A stretch of 11,746 nt of DNA from Persebacter sp051008975. Lineage in GTDB: Bacteria > Pseudomonadota > Gammaproteobacteria > Tethybacterales > Persebacteraceae. The DNA lies in the NCBI GenBank assembly GCA_051008975.1, contig JBPCXA010000231.1:1-11746 (forward strand). Reading direction: 5' to 3'. Both the position numbers and the translations under genes were made by a program. The notes beneath the pieces were generated by a model. The model ran no database searches. It saw only the letters and a program-made list of their open reading frames with translations, and was not told the DNA's origin. Below are positions 1 through 6,372 of the stretch, one piece after another; within the stretch, counting starts at the first letter, position 1, and every line of letters begins with the position of its first letter.

Positions 1-58
1 GCGGAAATTGCGAAACGGACGAAATAATGCCCCGCCGCGAGGCGGCGAAAAAACGCGC
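1..58 (-). other. Non-coding stretch after rpmJ with a GC hairpin
   Basis: No ATG, GTG or TTG occurs on the minus strand here, so the next gene (expected rpsM) must start beyond the left edge. A perfect 6-bp inverted repeat (33-38 with 42-47, loop GAG) forms a GC-only hairpin. In the direction of transcription the T-run (48-53) comes before the hairpin, not after it, so it is not a normal intrinsic terminator. At 58 nt or more this is by far the longest gap seen. It falls where the spc and alpha operons meet in E. coli, so it may hold a leader, but no promoter is recognised. Confidence 0.55.
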
Positions 59-172
59 CTATCCCTGCCGCTGCTTGTGGCGGATGTCCCGGCACACCAC
101 CCACACCCGCCCGGCGCGGCGGATGACGCGACAATGACGGCAAATGCGCTTGACCGAAGAACGGATTTTCAT
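59..172 (-). CDS. rpmJ: 50S ribosomal protein L36 (zinc-ribbon type)
   Basis: This 37-residue protein was found by direct translation. It opens MKIRSSVKRICRHC and ends IRHKQRQG, both diagnostic of L36. The zinc ribbon is complete: Cys11, Cys14, Cys27 and His32. L36 is a small, late-assembling 50S protein that contacts 23S rRNA helices below the A site. The ATG at 172 follows the infA stop by 9 nt and has AGGAG 6 nt upstream; that site includes part of the infA TAG stop codon. The gene ends with TAG at 59-61, and no further gene start is visible before the left edge. Confidence 0.96.
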   Translation of the reverse strand: MKIRSSVKRICRHCRVIRRAGRVWVVCRDIRHKQRQG

Positions 173-178
173 TGGCTG

Positions 179-183
179 CTCCT
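179..183 (-). promoter_or_regulatory. Shine-Dalgarno AGGAG for rpmJ overlapping the infA stop
   Basis: AGGAG lies 6 nt before the rpmJ ATG and shares bases with the TAG stop of infA, so ribosomes ending infA would sit on the rpmJ initiation site. Confidence 0.75.
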
Positions 184-403
184 ATTTTTCACGATACACG
201 ATGCGACCCTTGCTGATGTCGTACTGGCTCAATTCCACGCGCACCCGGTCGCCCGGCAGCACGCGAATATGGCGCAGACGCATTTTACCGGACGCGCGCG
301 CCAAAATCAAATGCCCCGTCTCCAACTTCACCCGAAACATCGCGTTGGGCAGCAAATCCACGACATCGCCGGCGATTTCAATCTTGTCGTCGTCCGCCGC
401 CAT
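182..403 (-). CDS. infA: Translation initiation factor IF-1
   Basis: This 73-residue protein is IF-1, a single OB-fold protein that occupies the 30S A site during initiation: IEIAGDVVDLLPNAMFRVKL (8-27), ETGHLILARASGKMRLRHIR (28-47), VLPGDRVRVELSQYDISKGR (48-67) and IVYREK. Its place between secY and rpmJ is typical of many bacteria including Betaproteobacteria, but not of E. coli, where infA is elsewhere. The ATG at 403 shares one base with the secY stop (TAATG). The ribosome site is weak (GCGGAT), which suggests coupling to secY. Confidence 0.97.
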   Translation of the reverse strand: MAADDDKIEIAGDVVDLLPNAMFRVKLETGHLILARASGKMRLRHIRVLPGDRVRVELSQYDISKGRIVYREK

Positions 404-1701
404 TATCCGCGCCGCCCCGCCGCCGCGCCGCCGCCGGGCATATTTTTCAGCAAACTTCCGTACTGGTGCGTCAGCATGTAATGCTGCACCTGCTCCATAA
501 AATCCATGGAAACCACCACCATAATCAGCACCGAAGTACCGCCGAAAATCGCCGCGATGTCCAGGTTGGAAAACAACATCTCCGGCACCAGACACACCGT
601 CGTAATGTAGCACGCGCCGATCAGCGTCAGGCGGGAGACGATCTTCTCCAAATACGACAGCGTCTGCTCGCCCGGACGAATGCCCGGAATAAACGCCCCG
701 CCCTTGCGCAGCATGTCCGAATTGTCGCGCGCGTTATACACCAGCGACACGAAAAAAAACGCGAAAAAGAAAATCGTGGAACCCAGCGCGAGAAAATACA
801 GCGGCGTACCGCGCTGAATATACGCGCTGAGATCGCGCAGCCACTCGGATCCGCCGGCGGAACTGAACGCCAGAATCGTCGTCGGAAACGTGATGATCGC
901 ATACGCGAAAATCGCCGGCATCACGCCGCCCATATTGACCTTCAGCGGCAGATACGACGCCTGCCCGCCCACCATCCGCCCGCCGCCGGTCTGCCGCCGG
1001 GCGTAGTTGATCAGCACCCGCCGCTGTCCGCGTTCCACGAACACCACCGCCCCCAGCGCCGCCGCCACGAACAACAGCACGAAAATCACCGTAAACGGCC
1101 CGTAAGTACCGAGACGCACCTGCTCGAATAATTGCCCGCCCGCCACCGGCAATCCCGACACGATGCTCGCGAAAATCAGCAGCGAAATGCCGTTGCCGAT
1201 GCCGCGTTCGGTGATTTGTTCGCCCAGCCACATCAAAAACAGCGAGCCGCCCATCATCCCCACCATCGCCGTCGCCCGAAACCCCGCGCCGGGCGAATCC
1301 ACGACTTCCAGCGCCTCCAACCCGGCCGCGAATCCGTACGACTGAAACAACGCCAGCGGCACGGTAAACAAACGCGTGTATTGGGTGATCCGCTTCCGCC
1401 CCGATTCGCCCTCCTTGCGCATTTCTTCCAGCCACGGCAGCGAATAGGAACCCAGCATCATAATGATGGAGGCGGTGATGTACGGAAAAATTCCCAGCGC
1501 CATCACGCTGGCGCGCTCCAAGGCGCCGCCCGAAAATAAATTGAGCAGCCCCAGTACGCCGCCGCCCTGCGCCACCGCCGACTGCAAACTCGCGTAATCC
1601 ACGCCCGCCACCGGCACATGCGCGCCGATGCGAAACACCACCAGCGCGCCGAGCAAAAAGAACAGGCGCGCCCGCAAATCGGCGAACTGACCGCCCGCCA
1701 T
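403..1701 (-). CDS. secY: Protein translocase subunit SecY
   Basis: This 432-residue polytopic membrane protein forms the SecYEG channel that moves proteins across, or inserts them into, the inner membrane. Signatures: LFFLLGALVVFRIGAHVPV (13-31) for TM1, NLFSGGALERASVMALGIFP (54-73) covering the plug region and TM2, MRKEGESGRKRITQYTR (94-110), WLGEQITERGIGNGISLLIF (158-177), VERGQRRVLINYARRQ (222-237) and the cytoplasmic AFIPGIRPGEQT loop (336-347), which faces SecA and the ribosome. Length is close to E. coli (443). The ATG directly follows the rplO TAA; no good ribosome site is seen, so translation probably depends on coupling to rplO. It would also export the dioxygenase encoded upstream in the same operon. 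Confidence 0.98.
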   Translation of the reverse strand: MAGGQFADLRARLFFLLGALVVFRIGAHVPVAGVDYASLQSAVAQGGGVLGLLNLFSGGALERASVMALGIFPYITASIIMMLGSYSLPWLEEMRKEGESGRKRITQYTRLFTVPLALFQSYGFAAGLEALEVVDSPGAGFRATAMVGMMGGSLFLMWLGEQITERGIGNGISLLIFASIVSGLPVAGGQLFEQVRLGTYGPFTVIFVLLFVAAALGAVVFVERGQRRVLINYARRQTGGGRMVGGQASYLPLKVNMGGVMPAIFAYAIITFPTTILAFSSAGGSEWLRDLSAYIQRGTPLYFLALGSTIFFFAFFFVSLVYNARDNSDMLRKGGAFIPGIRPGEQTLSYLEKIVSRLTLIGACYITTVCLVPEMLFSNLDIAAIFGGTSVLIMVVVSMDFMEQVQHYMLTHQYGSLLKNMPGGGAAAGRRG

Positions 1702-2046
1702 TTAAGGTTTCGTCCCCGAATCCGAAGATTTCTTCGCGGACTTTTTCGCCGCCGACTTTTTCGCCGCGGGTTTTTCGTCCGCGGATTTTTTCGCGGATTC
1801 TTTGCCGGATTCTTTCGCGTGTTTTTTCGCCGCGGGTTTTTTCGCCGGGGAAGAATCGGAAACGGTTTTCGCCGCGGATTCTTTTACGGACTTTTTCGCC
1901 GCGGATTTTTCCGCCGGACGGGAATCGGAATCGGTACCGGAACCGGAAACCGCGCCTTGCGTTTTTTTCGCGGCGGCGGACTGTTTTACTTTCGCGGCCG
2001 CCTTCGCGGTTTTTTTCGCCTTCGCCAGCCGGGAATCCGGAGCGTC
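1702..2046 (-). repeat. Degenerate repeats encoding the L15 tail
   Basis: This is the low-complexity DNA behind the L15 extension. On the plus strand the 14-mer GACTTTTTCGCCGC occurs exactly at 1739-1752, 1754-1767 and 1889-1902, with many near copies of TTTTTCGCCGCGGATT. In protein, PAAKK occurs at residues 222-226 and 244-248, SAAKK at 199-203 and 249-253, and SAKK at 235-238 and 254-257. The frame is kept throughout, so this looks like growth by in-frame duplication. Confidence 0.8.
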
Positions 2047-2499
2047 CGCGATTTCGCCGCCCGCCGCGACAACCGCCGCCCGCGCGGACGCGGAAAGCGT
2101 CACGCCGGAAACCTTCACCGCGCGCGAAAGCGCGATTCCACCCGCCGCCAAAAACAAACGCGCATGCTTCGCGTTTTTGGCGACGACGCCGCGCCGCTTC
2201 AATTCGACGAGGGAAACTTCGGAAAACTCCGCGTCCGCGCGCTGCAAACGGGCGATGTCGGACAGACGCACGCGCGCCGTCAGCAATCCCGTCCGCGAAA
2301 CAAAACCGCGCTTCGGCACGCGCCGGTGCAGCGGCATCTGCCCGCCTTCAAAGGCGCCGTCCCGCCGTCCGCCGGCGCGCGCGCGCTGCCCCTTGTGGCC
2401 GCGCCCGCATGTTTTGCCGGTGCCGCTGCCGATGCCGCGTCCGACGCGCTTCGGTTTTTTGCGCCGCGCCGGCGAAGATATGGTGTTTAAGCGAGTCAT
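1702..2499 (-). CDS. rplO: 50S ribosomal protein L15 with a long lysine/alanine-rich C-terminal tail
   Basis: Residues 1-151 are a complete L15: NTISSPARRKKPKRVGRGIG (5-24), GTGKTCGRGHKGQRAR (26-41), FEGGQMPLHRRVPKRGF (50-66) and AAVVAAGGEI (141-150), the normal end. L15 is a 50S assembly protein whose glycine-rich N-terminal arm threads into 23S rRNA. Residues 152-265 form an extra tail made almost only of Lys, Ala, Ser, Pro, Asp and Glu, with repeated AAKK and SAKK units resembling bacterial histone H1-like tails. The usual L15 is about 144 residues. The ATG at 2499 has AGGA 7 nt upstream, inside rpsE. The TAA stop directly abuts the secY ATG. Confidence 0.96.
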   Translation of the reverse strand: MTRLNTISSPARRKKPKRVGRGIGSGTGKTCGRGHKGQRARAGGRRDGAFEGGQMPLHRRVPKRGFVSRTGLLTARVRLSDIARLQRADAEFSEVSLVELKRRGVVAKNAKHARLFLAAGGIALSRAVKVSGVTLSASARAAVVAAGGEIADAPDSRLAKAKKTAKAAAKVKQSAAAKKTQGAVSGSGTDSDSRPAEKSAAKKSVKESAAKTVSDSSPAKKPAAKKHAKESGKESAKKSADEKPAAKKSAAKKSAKKSSDSGTKP

Positions 2500-2503
2500 A
2501 CAG

Positions 2504-3031
2504 TCATCCTATCAGTTTGTGCCGCCGTTGAATGTCGTCCAGTTTCAGCCCGCGCTTCGCCGCCACCTCCACCGGCGTACGCAGCGCGGCGAAACCGGCC
2601 AGCGCGGCGCGCAAAATGTTGTACGGATTTGTGGAGCCGATGTTTTTGGCGAGAATGTCGCGCACGCCGACCGCCTCGAACAACATCCGCGCCGCGCCGC
2701 CGGCGATGATGCCGGTGCCGGCGGACGCCGGCTGCATATACACCCGCGCCGCGCCGTGCCGTCCGGTGATGGCGTGATAAATCGTCCCGTCCGTGATGTT
2801 GACCTTGATCAATCCGCGGCGCGCGTTTTCGGTCGCCTTCTGCACCGCCAGCGACACTTCGCGCGCCTTGCCGGTGCCCATACCGACGCGCCCGTCGCCG
2901 TCGCCGACGACCATGATCGCCGAAAAACGCATAATCCGCCCGCCCTTGACGACCTTCGTCACGCGGTTGACGGCGATCATCTTTTCAATCAGATCGGATT
3001 TTCCGCCCGCCCTTGCCGTTGTTGTTCTCAT
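2504..3031 (-). CDS. rpsE: 30S ribosomal protein S5
   Basis: This 175-residue protein is S5: VNRVTKVVKGGRIMRFSAIM (21-40), VVGDGDGRVGMGTGKAREV (41-59), GAARVYMQPASAGTGIIAGG (93-112), LAKNIGSTNPYNILRA (127-142) and VAAKRG (159-164). It has a double-stranded RNA-binding-like N-domain and lies at the mRNA entry side, where it affects decoding accuracy. GGAG lies 5 nt before the ATG. In most operons rpmD (L30) follows; here only 4 nt separate the TGA from the rplO ATG. Confidence 0.97.
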   Translation of the reverse strand: MRTTTARAGGKSDLIEKMIAVNRVTKVVKGGRIMRFSAIMVVGDGDGRVGMGTGKAREVSLAVQKATENARRGLIKVNITDGTIYHAITGRHGAARVYMQPASAGTGIIAGGAARMLFEAVGVRDILAKNIGSTNPYNILRAALAGFAALRTPVEVAAKRGLKLDDIQRRHKLIG

Positions 3032-3042
3032 GTCGACTCCGG

Positions 3043-3399
3043 TTAAAATTGCAGGCCGCCGGCGCGCAGCGCCTCGGCCAACGCCTTGATTCGTCCGTGA
3101 TATTTGCGCCCGCCGCGGTCAAACGCCAGCCGCTCGCACGACAATTCCGCCGCCCGCTCCGCGAGCGCCCGCCCGACCCGCGCCGCCGCCGCGGTGTCGG
3201 AACATTTGCCCTTCAATTCCTCGCGCAACGCCTTCTGCGCCGTACATGCCGCCGCCAGCACCCGCCCGTCCGGGGCGATAATTTGCGCGTAAATATGGCG
3301 CCCCGACAGCCGCGCGACGATGCGGTGCGCCTCCAAAGACGCCTGACGGCGGCGGGTTTGCGCGCCGCGAACGCGGCGGCGGACGGATTTGGCGGTCAT
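3043..3399 (-). CDS. rplR: 50S ribosomal protein L18
   Basis: This 118-residue protein is L18: an arginine-rich N-terminus (residues 1-20), RIVARLSGRHIYAQIIAPDG (26-45), GRALAERAAELSCERLAFDR (76-95) and GGRKYHGRIKALAEALRAGG (96-115). L18 binds 5S rRNA and attaches it to the large subunit. Its length is close to the usual 117. The start forms ATGA with the rplF stop, with AAGGAG about 11 nt upstream. Confidence 0.96.
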   Translation of the reverse strand: MTAKSVRRRVRGAQTRRRQASLEAHRIVARLSGRHIYAQIIAPDGRVLAAACTAQKALREELKGKCSDTAAAARVGRALAERAAELSCERLAFDRGGRKYHGRIKALAEALRAGGLQF

Positions 3400-3929
3400 T
3401 TTTTCTTCGTCTCCTTCATTACCACGCGTTCGCCGCGATAGCGGACTCCCTTGCCCTTGTACGGTTCGGGCGGACGCATTCCGCGGATTTCGGCGGCGGT
3501 CTGCCCGACCAACATCTTGTCCGCGCTTTTCAATATCAATTCGGTTTGCGACGGCGCCCGCGCGCTGACCCCCTGCGGCAGACGATACACCACCGGATGC
3601 GAATAGCCGAGTTGTAAATTGACGGCTTCGCCCGACAACTGCGCGCGATAGCCGACGCCCTGCAAAAGCAGCACGATCTCAAATCCGCGATGCGCGCCGA
3701 CGACCATATTCCGCAAAATGCACCAGAAAGTTCCGGCGATCGCCCCGCCGTCCGCGGCGTCGCAGCGGACGCGCAACTCGTCGCCTTCGCGTACGATGGA
3801 AACGCGCCCGTCGCGCAGGCGGCGGCGCACCTCGCCGGACGGACCCTTGGCGACAATTTCGCCGTCGCCGCCCAGCGCGACTTCCACTTCGGGCGGCACC
3901 GGAATGCCTTTTTTGAGAAATCTGGACAT
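3396..3929 (-). CDS. rplF: 50S ribosomal protein L6
   Basis: This 177-residue protein is L6: SRFLKKGIPVPPEVEV start, KGPSGEVRRRL (28-38), RNMVVGAHRGFEIVLLLQGV (73-92) with GVGYRAQLSG (91-100), LGYSHPVVYRLP (107-118) and the classic RPPEPYKGKGVRYRGERV (152-169). L6 lies near the sarcin-ricin loop and helps place the GTPase factors. A GTG at 3947 would add six residues. The ATG at 3929 is chosen because GAGGTGA (3937-3943) sits 7 nt upstream and the length then equals that of E. coli L6. Confidence 0.97.
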   Translation of the reverse strand: MSRFLKKGIPVPPEVEVALGGDGEIVAKGPSGEVRRRLRDGRVSIVREGDELRVRCDAADGGAIAGTFWCILRNMVVGAHRGFEIVLLLQGVGYRAQLSGEAVNLQLGYSHPVVYRLPQGVSARAPSQTELILKSADKMLVGQTAAEIRGMRPPEPYKGKGVRYRGERVVMKETKKK

Positions 3930-3931
3930 CG

Positions 3932-4318
3932 TCAACTCACCTCGCACAATACTTCGCCGCCCAGCCCCTTTTCGCGCGCCTGATGATCGGACATCAGCCC
4001 GCGCGAAGTGGAGACGACGGCGACGCCCAGCCCGTTGCGGACGCGCCCGAGTTTTCGCGCCGGCACATACCGGCGCAGCCCCGGACGGCTCACCCGCCGC
4101 AGCGTTTCAATCACCGGACGGCTGGCGTAATACTTGATGCGCATCGTAATGTCGCGCCCGTCCTTGGCGACCGAATAGCCCTGAATGTATCCCTCGGCGC
4201 GCAACACATCCAGCAGCGCGCGCTTCAAGCGGCTGTTGGGAAAGGACGCCTCGGTTTTGCCGACCGCCTGCGCGTTTTTGATACGCGCCAGCATGTCCGC
4301 GATCGGGTCTGTCATCAT
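3932..4318 (-). CDS. rpsH: 30S ribosomal protein S8
   Basis: This 128-residue protein is S8: DPIADMLARIKNAQAVGK (4-21), then the C-terminal signature VVSTSRGLMSDHQAREKG (101-118) and GLGGEVLC (118-125). S8 is a primary 16S central-domain binder and in E. coli is the spc operon translational repressor. Two ATG codons start the frame (4318 and 4315). The first is used here because the GAGGGGG stretch is 8 nt upstream of it; the second cannot be excluded. The 13-nt gap to rpsN is the largest gap between genes in the window. Confidence 0.97.
   Translation of the reverse strand: MMTDPIADMLARIKNAQAVGKTEASFPNSRLKRALLDVLRAEGYIQGYSVAKDGRDITMRIKYYASRPVIETLRRVSRPGLRRYVPARKLGRVRNGLGVAVVSTSRGLMSDHQAREKGLGGEVLCEVS
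3937..3943 (-). promoter_or_regulatory. Shine-Dalgarno GAGGTGA deciding the rplF start
   Basis: This strong match lies in the last codons of rpsH, 7 nt before the ATG at 3929. It lies downstream of the alternative GTG at 3947 and so argues against that start. Confidence 0.75.
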
Positions 4319-4331
4319 CGTATCCGCCCCC

Positions 4332-4643
4332 TCACCAGCTGGATTTAACCACGCCCGGCACTTCGCCGTTCATCACCATCTCGCGCAGCATCGTGCGCGA
4401 AATCCCGAACCGCCGATAGACGCCGCGCGGCCGCCCGGTAAAGGCGCAGCGGTTGCGCCCCCGCACCGGCGCGGAATCGCGCGGCAGCTTCTGCAGCACG
4501 ACAAACGCCGACTCGCGGCTTTTGGCGGACGCGTTCGGCCCCGGCTTCAGCCAGAGTTTCTTCAATTCGGCGCGTCGCCGCCGGTATTTCGCCGCCAGCA
4601 GCGCGCGTTTTTTGTTGCGGTTTACCACGGATGTTTTCGCCAT
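4332..4643 (-). CDS. rpsN: 30S ribosomal protein S14, long zinc-free type
   Basis: This 103-residue protein is S14: MAKTSVVNRNKKRALL start, LPRDSAPVRGRNRCAFTGRP (53-72), RGVYRRFGISR (73-83) and GEVPGVVKSSW at the end. It is the long form typical of proteobacteria and lacks the paired CxxC zinc motifs of the short form: only one cysteine (Cys66) is present. S14 packs into the 30S head near S3, S10 and S19. The start has AAGGAG 5 nt upstream and follows the rplE stop by 9 nt. Confidence 0.97.
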   Translation of the reverse strand: MAKTSVVNRNKKRALLAAKYRRRRAELKKLWLKPGPNASAKSRESAFVVLQKLPRDSAPVRGRNRCAFTGRPRGVYRRFGISRTMLREMVMNGEVPGVVKSSW

Positions 4644-4652
4644 CGTCGCTCC

Positions 4653-5207
4653 TTATTCCTCGCGCCGGACGGGCACGCCCAGTCCCAGCAAAAGTTCCAG
4701 CGCCGCGTCGTCGTCGCGCGCGCTGGTCACCAAAGACACGTCGAGACCGCGCAGGGAATCCACCTCCTCGTACTGAATTTCGTGGAAGATGATCTGCTCG
4801 CCGACGCCCAAAGTATAGTTGCCGCGCCCGTCAAACGCGCGCATCCGCAGCCCGCGAAAATCGCGCGAACGCGGCAGCGCCACGGTGACGAGACGGTCCA
4901 AAAAATCGTACATCCGGCGGCGGCGCAGCGTCGCCTTGCATCCGAGCGGATACCCCTTGCGCGTCTTAAATCCGGCGACCGACTTGCGCGCGGTCGTCTG
5001 CGCCGGGCGGACGCCGGCGATTTTTTCCATGTCGGCCATCGCCGCCTGCAATTTTTTCTTGTCGGCGGCGGCGGCGCCGACGCCCATATTGAGCGTGATT
5101 TTCAGCAGACGCGGCACCGCCATCGGGCTCGTATAGCCGCGCGACTTCATCACGGCGGGCACCACCGAATCGTAATACAACTTCTGCAGGCGCGGCATTT
5201 CGCTCAT
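4653..5207 (-). CDS. rplE: 50S ribosomal protein L5
   Basis: This 184-residue protein is L5: PRLLKITLNMGVG (32-44), AGVRPAQTTARKSVAGFKTR (64-83), GYPLGCKATLR (85-95), YDFLDRLVTVALPRSRDFRG (100-119) and GNYTLGVGEQIIFHEI (129-144). L5 binds 5S rRNA together with L18 and forms bridge B1b to S13. The frame is open upstream, but the ATG at 5207 forms ATGA with the rplX stop and has GGAG 5 nt upstream. In E. coli the S8 repressor site covers the start of rplE; here that junction is a 4-nt gene overlap. Confidence 0.97.
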   Translation of the reverse strand: MSEMPRLQKLYYDSVVPAVMKSRGYTSPMAVPRLLKITLNMGVGAAAADKKKLQAAMADMEKIAGVRPAQTTARKSVAGFKTRKGYPLGCKATLRRRRMYDFLDRLVTVALPRSRDFRGLRMRAFDGRGNYTLGVGEQIIFHEIQYEEVDSLRGLDVSLVTSARDDDAALELLLGLGVPVRREE

Positions 5208-5518
5208 GACAACTCCGCGCCGGAGGCGAAAACGCGCTTTTTGTCGCCGTTGATTTTCACCCGCGACGGACGGCCGTTTTTCGGATCGATCGGCGACACA
5301 TTGGAGGCGTGAATCGGCGCCTCGCGCTTGACGATTCCGCCGGGGCGGTTTTGCCGCGGATCCGGACGCTCGTAGTGCGAGACCATATTGACGCCCTCCA
5401 CCAGCACTTTTTCCGGCTTGCCGCGCGAATCGGGCTGCACCCGCAGCACGACGCCGCGCCGGCCGCGGTCGCGCCCGCACAGCACCGCCACTTCGTCGCC
5501 CTTTTTAATTTTGTTCAT
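5204..5518 (-). CDS. rplX: 50S ribosomal protein L24
   Basis: This 104-residue protein has the L24 KOW motif near the N-terminus (KIKKGDEVAVLCGRDRGRRG, residues 3-22), then KVLVEGVNMVSHYERPDP (37-54) and GGIVKREAPIHASNVSPIDP (60-79). L24 is one of the proteins that initiates 50S assembly. Its length equals that of E. coli L24. The start follows the rplN stop after one base, and GGAGGTG about 7 nt upstream lies inside rplN. Confidence 0.97.
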   Translation of the reverse strand: MNKIKKGDEVAVLCGRDRGRRGVVLRVQPDSRGKPEKVLVEGVNMVSHYERPDPRQNRPGGIVKREAPIHASNVSPIDPKNGRPSRVKINGDKKRVFASGAELS

Positions 5519-5519
5519 G

Positions 5520-5888
5520 TCAGAACACCTCCGGCGCCAGCGAGACGATTTTCATAAACTGTTTGCCGCGCAACTCGCGCGTCACCGGACCGAACACCCG
5601 CGTCCCCAGCGGATCCTTGCGGTTGTTGAGCAGCACCGCGGCGTTTTTGCGGAAGCGCAAACGCGACCCGTCGGGGCGGCGGACGCCGTGCACCGTGCGT
5701 ACCACGACGGCGTCGTAAATCTCGCCGTTTTTGACCCGCCCGCGCGGCGCCGCCTCGCGGACGCTGACCTTGACGAGATCGCCGATGTTGGCGTAGCGGC
5801 GCCCGGAGCCGCCCAGCACCTTGATGCAAAAGAGTTTCTTCGCGCCGGTGTTGTCGGCGGATTCCAGCACCGTCTGCATTTGGATCAT
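5520..5888 (-). CDS. rplN: 50S ribosomal protein L14
   Basis: This 122-residue protein is L14: MIQMQTVLESADNTGAKKLF (1-20), RYANIGDLVKVSVREA (31-46), VVVRTVHGVRRPDGSRLRF (61-79), and FGPVTRELRGKQFMKIVSLA (99-118). L14 lies at the subunit interface and is the docking site for the silencing factor RsfS in other bacteria. The ATG at 5888 is supported by an ATGA overlap with rpsQ and by GGAGG 4 nt upstream. In E. coli the spc operon promoter precedes rplN; here there is no intergenic space for one. Confidence 0.97.
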   Translation of the reverse strand: MIQMQTVLESADNTGAKKLFCIKVLGGSGRRYANIGDLVKVSVREAAPRGRVKNGEIYDAVVVRTVHGVRRPDGSRLRFRKNAAVLLNNRKDPLGTRVFGPVTRELRGKQFMKIVSLAPEVF

Positions 5889-6160
5889 ACCGCCTCCTTC
5901 GCCGGCGTCCGCTGGACGACGCGCCACGATTTTGTCTTGGACACCCGCGGCGTCTCCTCCAAAACGACCTCGTCGCCGACGCGGCAGGCGTTTTCGGCGT
6001 CGTGCGCCTGCACGTCGCGGCTGCGACGGACGATTTTGCCGTACAGCGGATGTTTAATCTGCCGCCCGATTTCCACGCGCACGGTCTTGTCGGCGCGATC
6101 GCCGACAACCCGCCCGCGCAGACGCCGGCCCCGTTTTTTCGCTTCTTCGTTCGCGTTCAC
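5885..6160 (-). CDS. rpsQ: 30S ribosomal protein S17
   Basis: This 91-residue protein is S17: RLRGRVVGDRADKTVRVEIG (13-32), KHPLYGKIVRRSRDVQAHDA (36-55), then VGDEVVLEETPRVSKTKSW (61-79). It has an OB fold and is a primary binder of the 16S 5' domain. It begins with GTG, the only non-ATG start in the window. The GTG overlaps the rpmC stop (GTGA) and has GGAGG 7 nt upstream; no ATG lies nearby in frame. The stop forms ATGA with rplN. Confidence 0.95.
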   Translation of the reverse strand: MNANEEAKKRGRRLRGRVVGDRADKTVRVEIGRQIKHPLYGKIVRRSRDVQAHDAENACRVGDEVVLEETPRVSKTKSWRVVQRTPAKEAV

Positions 6161-6372
6161 GCCCGCGCCTCCCGCGTTTTCTCGGACAAAATAGTCAGGG
6201 CGCGCGCGATGTCGCGCCGCACCCGCCGCAGCTCGCCGGTTTTCGCGGTCTGCTGCGCCGCCTTTTGCATCCGCAAATTAAAATGTTCGCGGTGCAGCGC
6301 GAGAAGTTCCTCGCGCAACGCCGCCGAAGTTTTTTCGCGCAACACTACGCGCCGTCCGCGGTTTTTGGACAT
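6157..6372 (-). CDS. rpmC: 50S ribosomal protein L29
   Basis: This 71-residue protein has the L29 two-helix pattern: LREKTSAALREELLALHREH (11-30), FNLRMQKAAQQ (31-41) and RRVRRDIARALTILSEKT (49-66). L29 sits beside L23 at the tunnel exit. The frame is open upstream to 6513, but the ATG at 6372 is chosen for the TAATG overlap with rplP, the GGGAGGA 6 nt upstream, and the family length. An extra basic N-terminus (MSKNRGRRVV) makes it a few residues longer than the E. coli protein. Confidence 0.94.
   Translation of the reverse strand: MSKNRGRRVVLREKTSAALREELLALHREHFNLRMQKAAQQTAKTGELRRVRRDIARALTILSEKTREARA

Noticed and set aside
31..53. Intrinsic terminator after rpmJ
   Set aside because: The hairpin is real, but on the transcribed (minus) strand the T-run precedes it and the sequence after it is GGGCATTATT, not a U-tract. 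On the plus strand it is followed by A residues.
1702..2046. CRISPR-like or tandem repeat array
   Set aside because: The repeats are short, irregular and in frame with the L15 reading frame, with no constant spacers. They encode a protein tail.
1802..3046. A 414-codon open frame on the plus strand opposite rplO and rpsE
   Set aside because: It is a composition shadow. Its protein is rich in Phe/Ala/Asp/Arg from antisense of the Lys-rich tail and has no recognisable domain, while the minus strand has unmistakable L15 and S5.
4185..5312. A 375-codon open frame on the plus strand opposite rpsH, rpsN, rplE and rplX
   Set aside because: It spans several well-supported genes on the other strand and shows His/Arg-rich low-information sequence typical of antisense frames in high-GC DNA.
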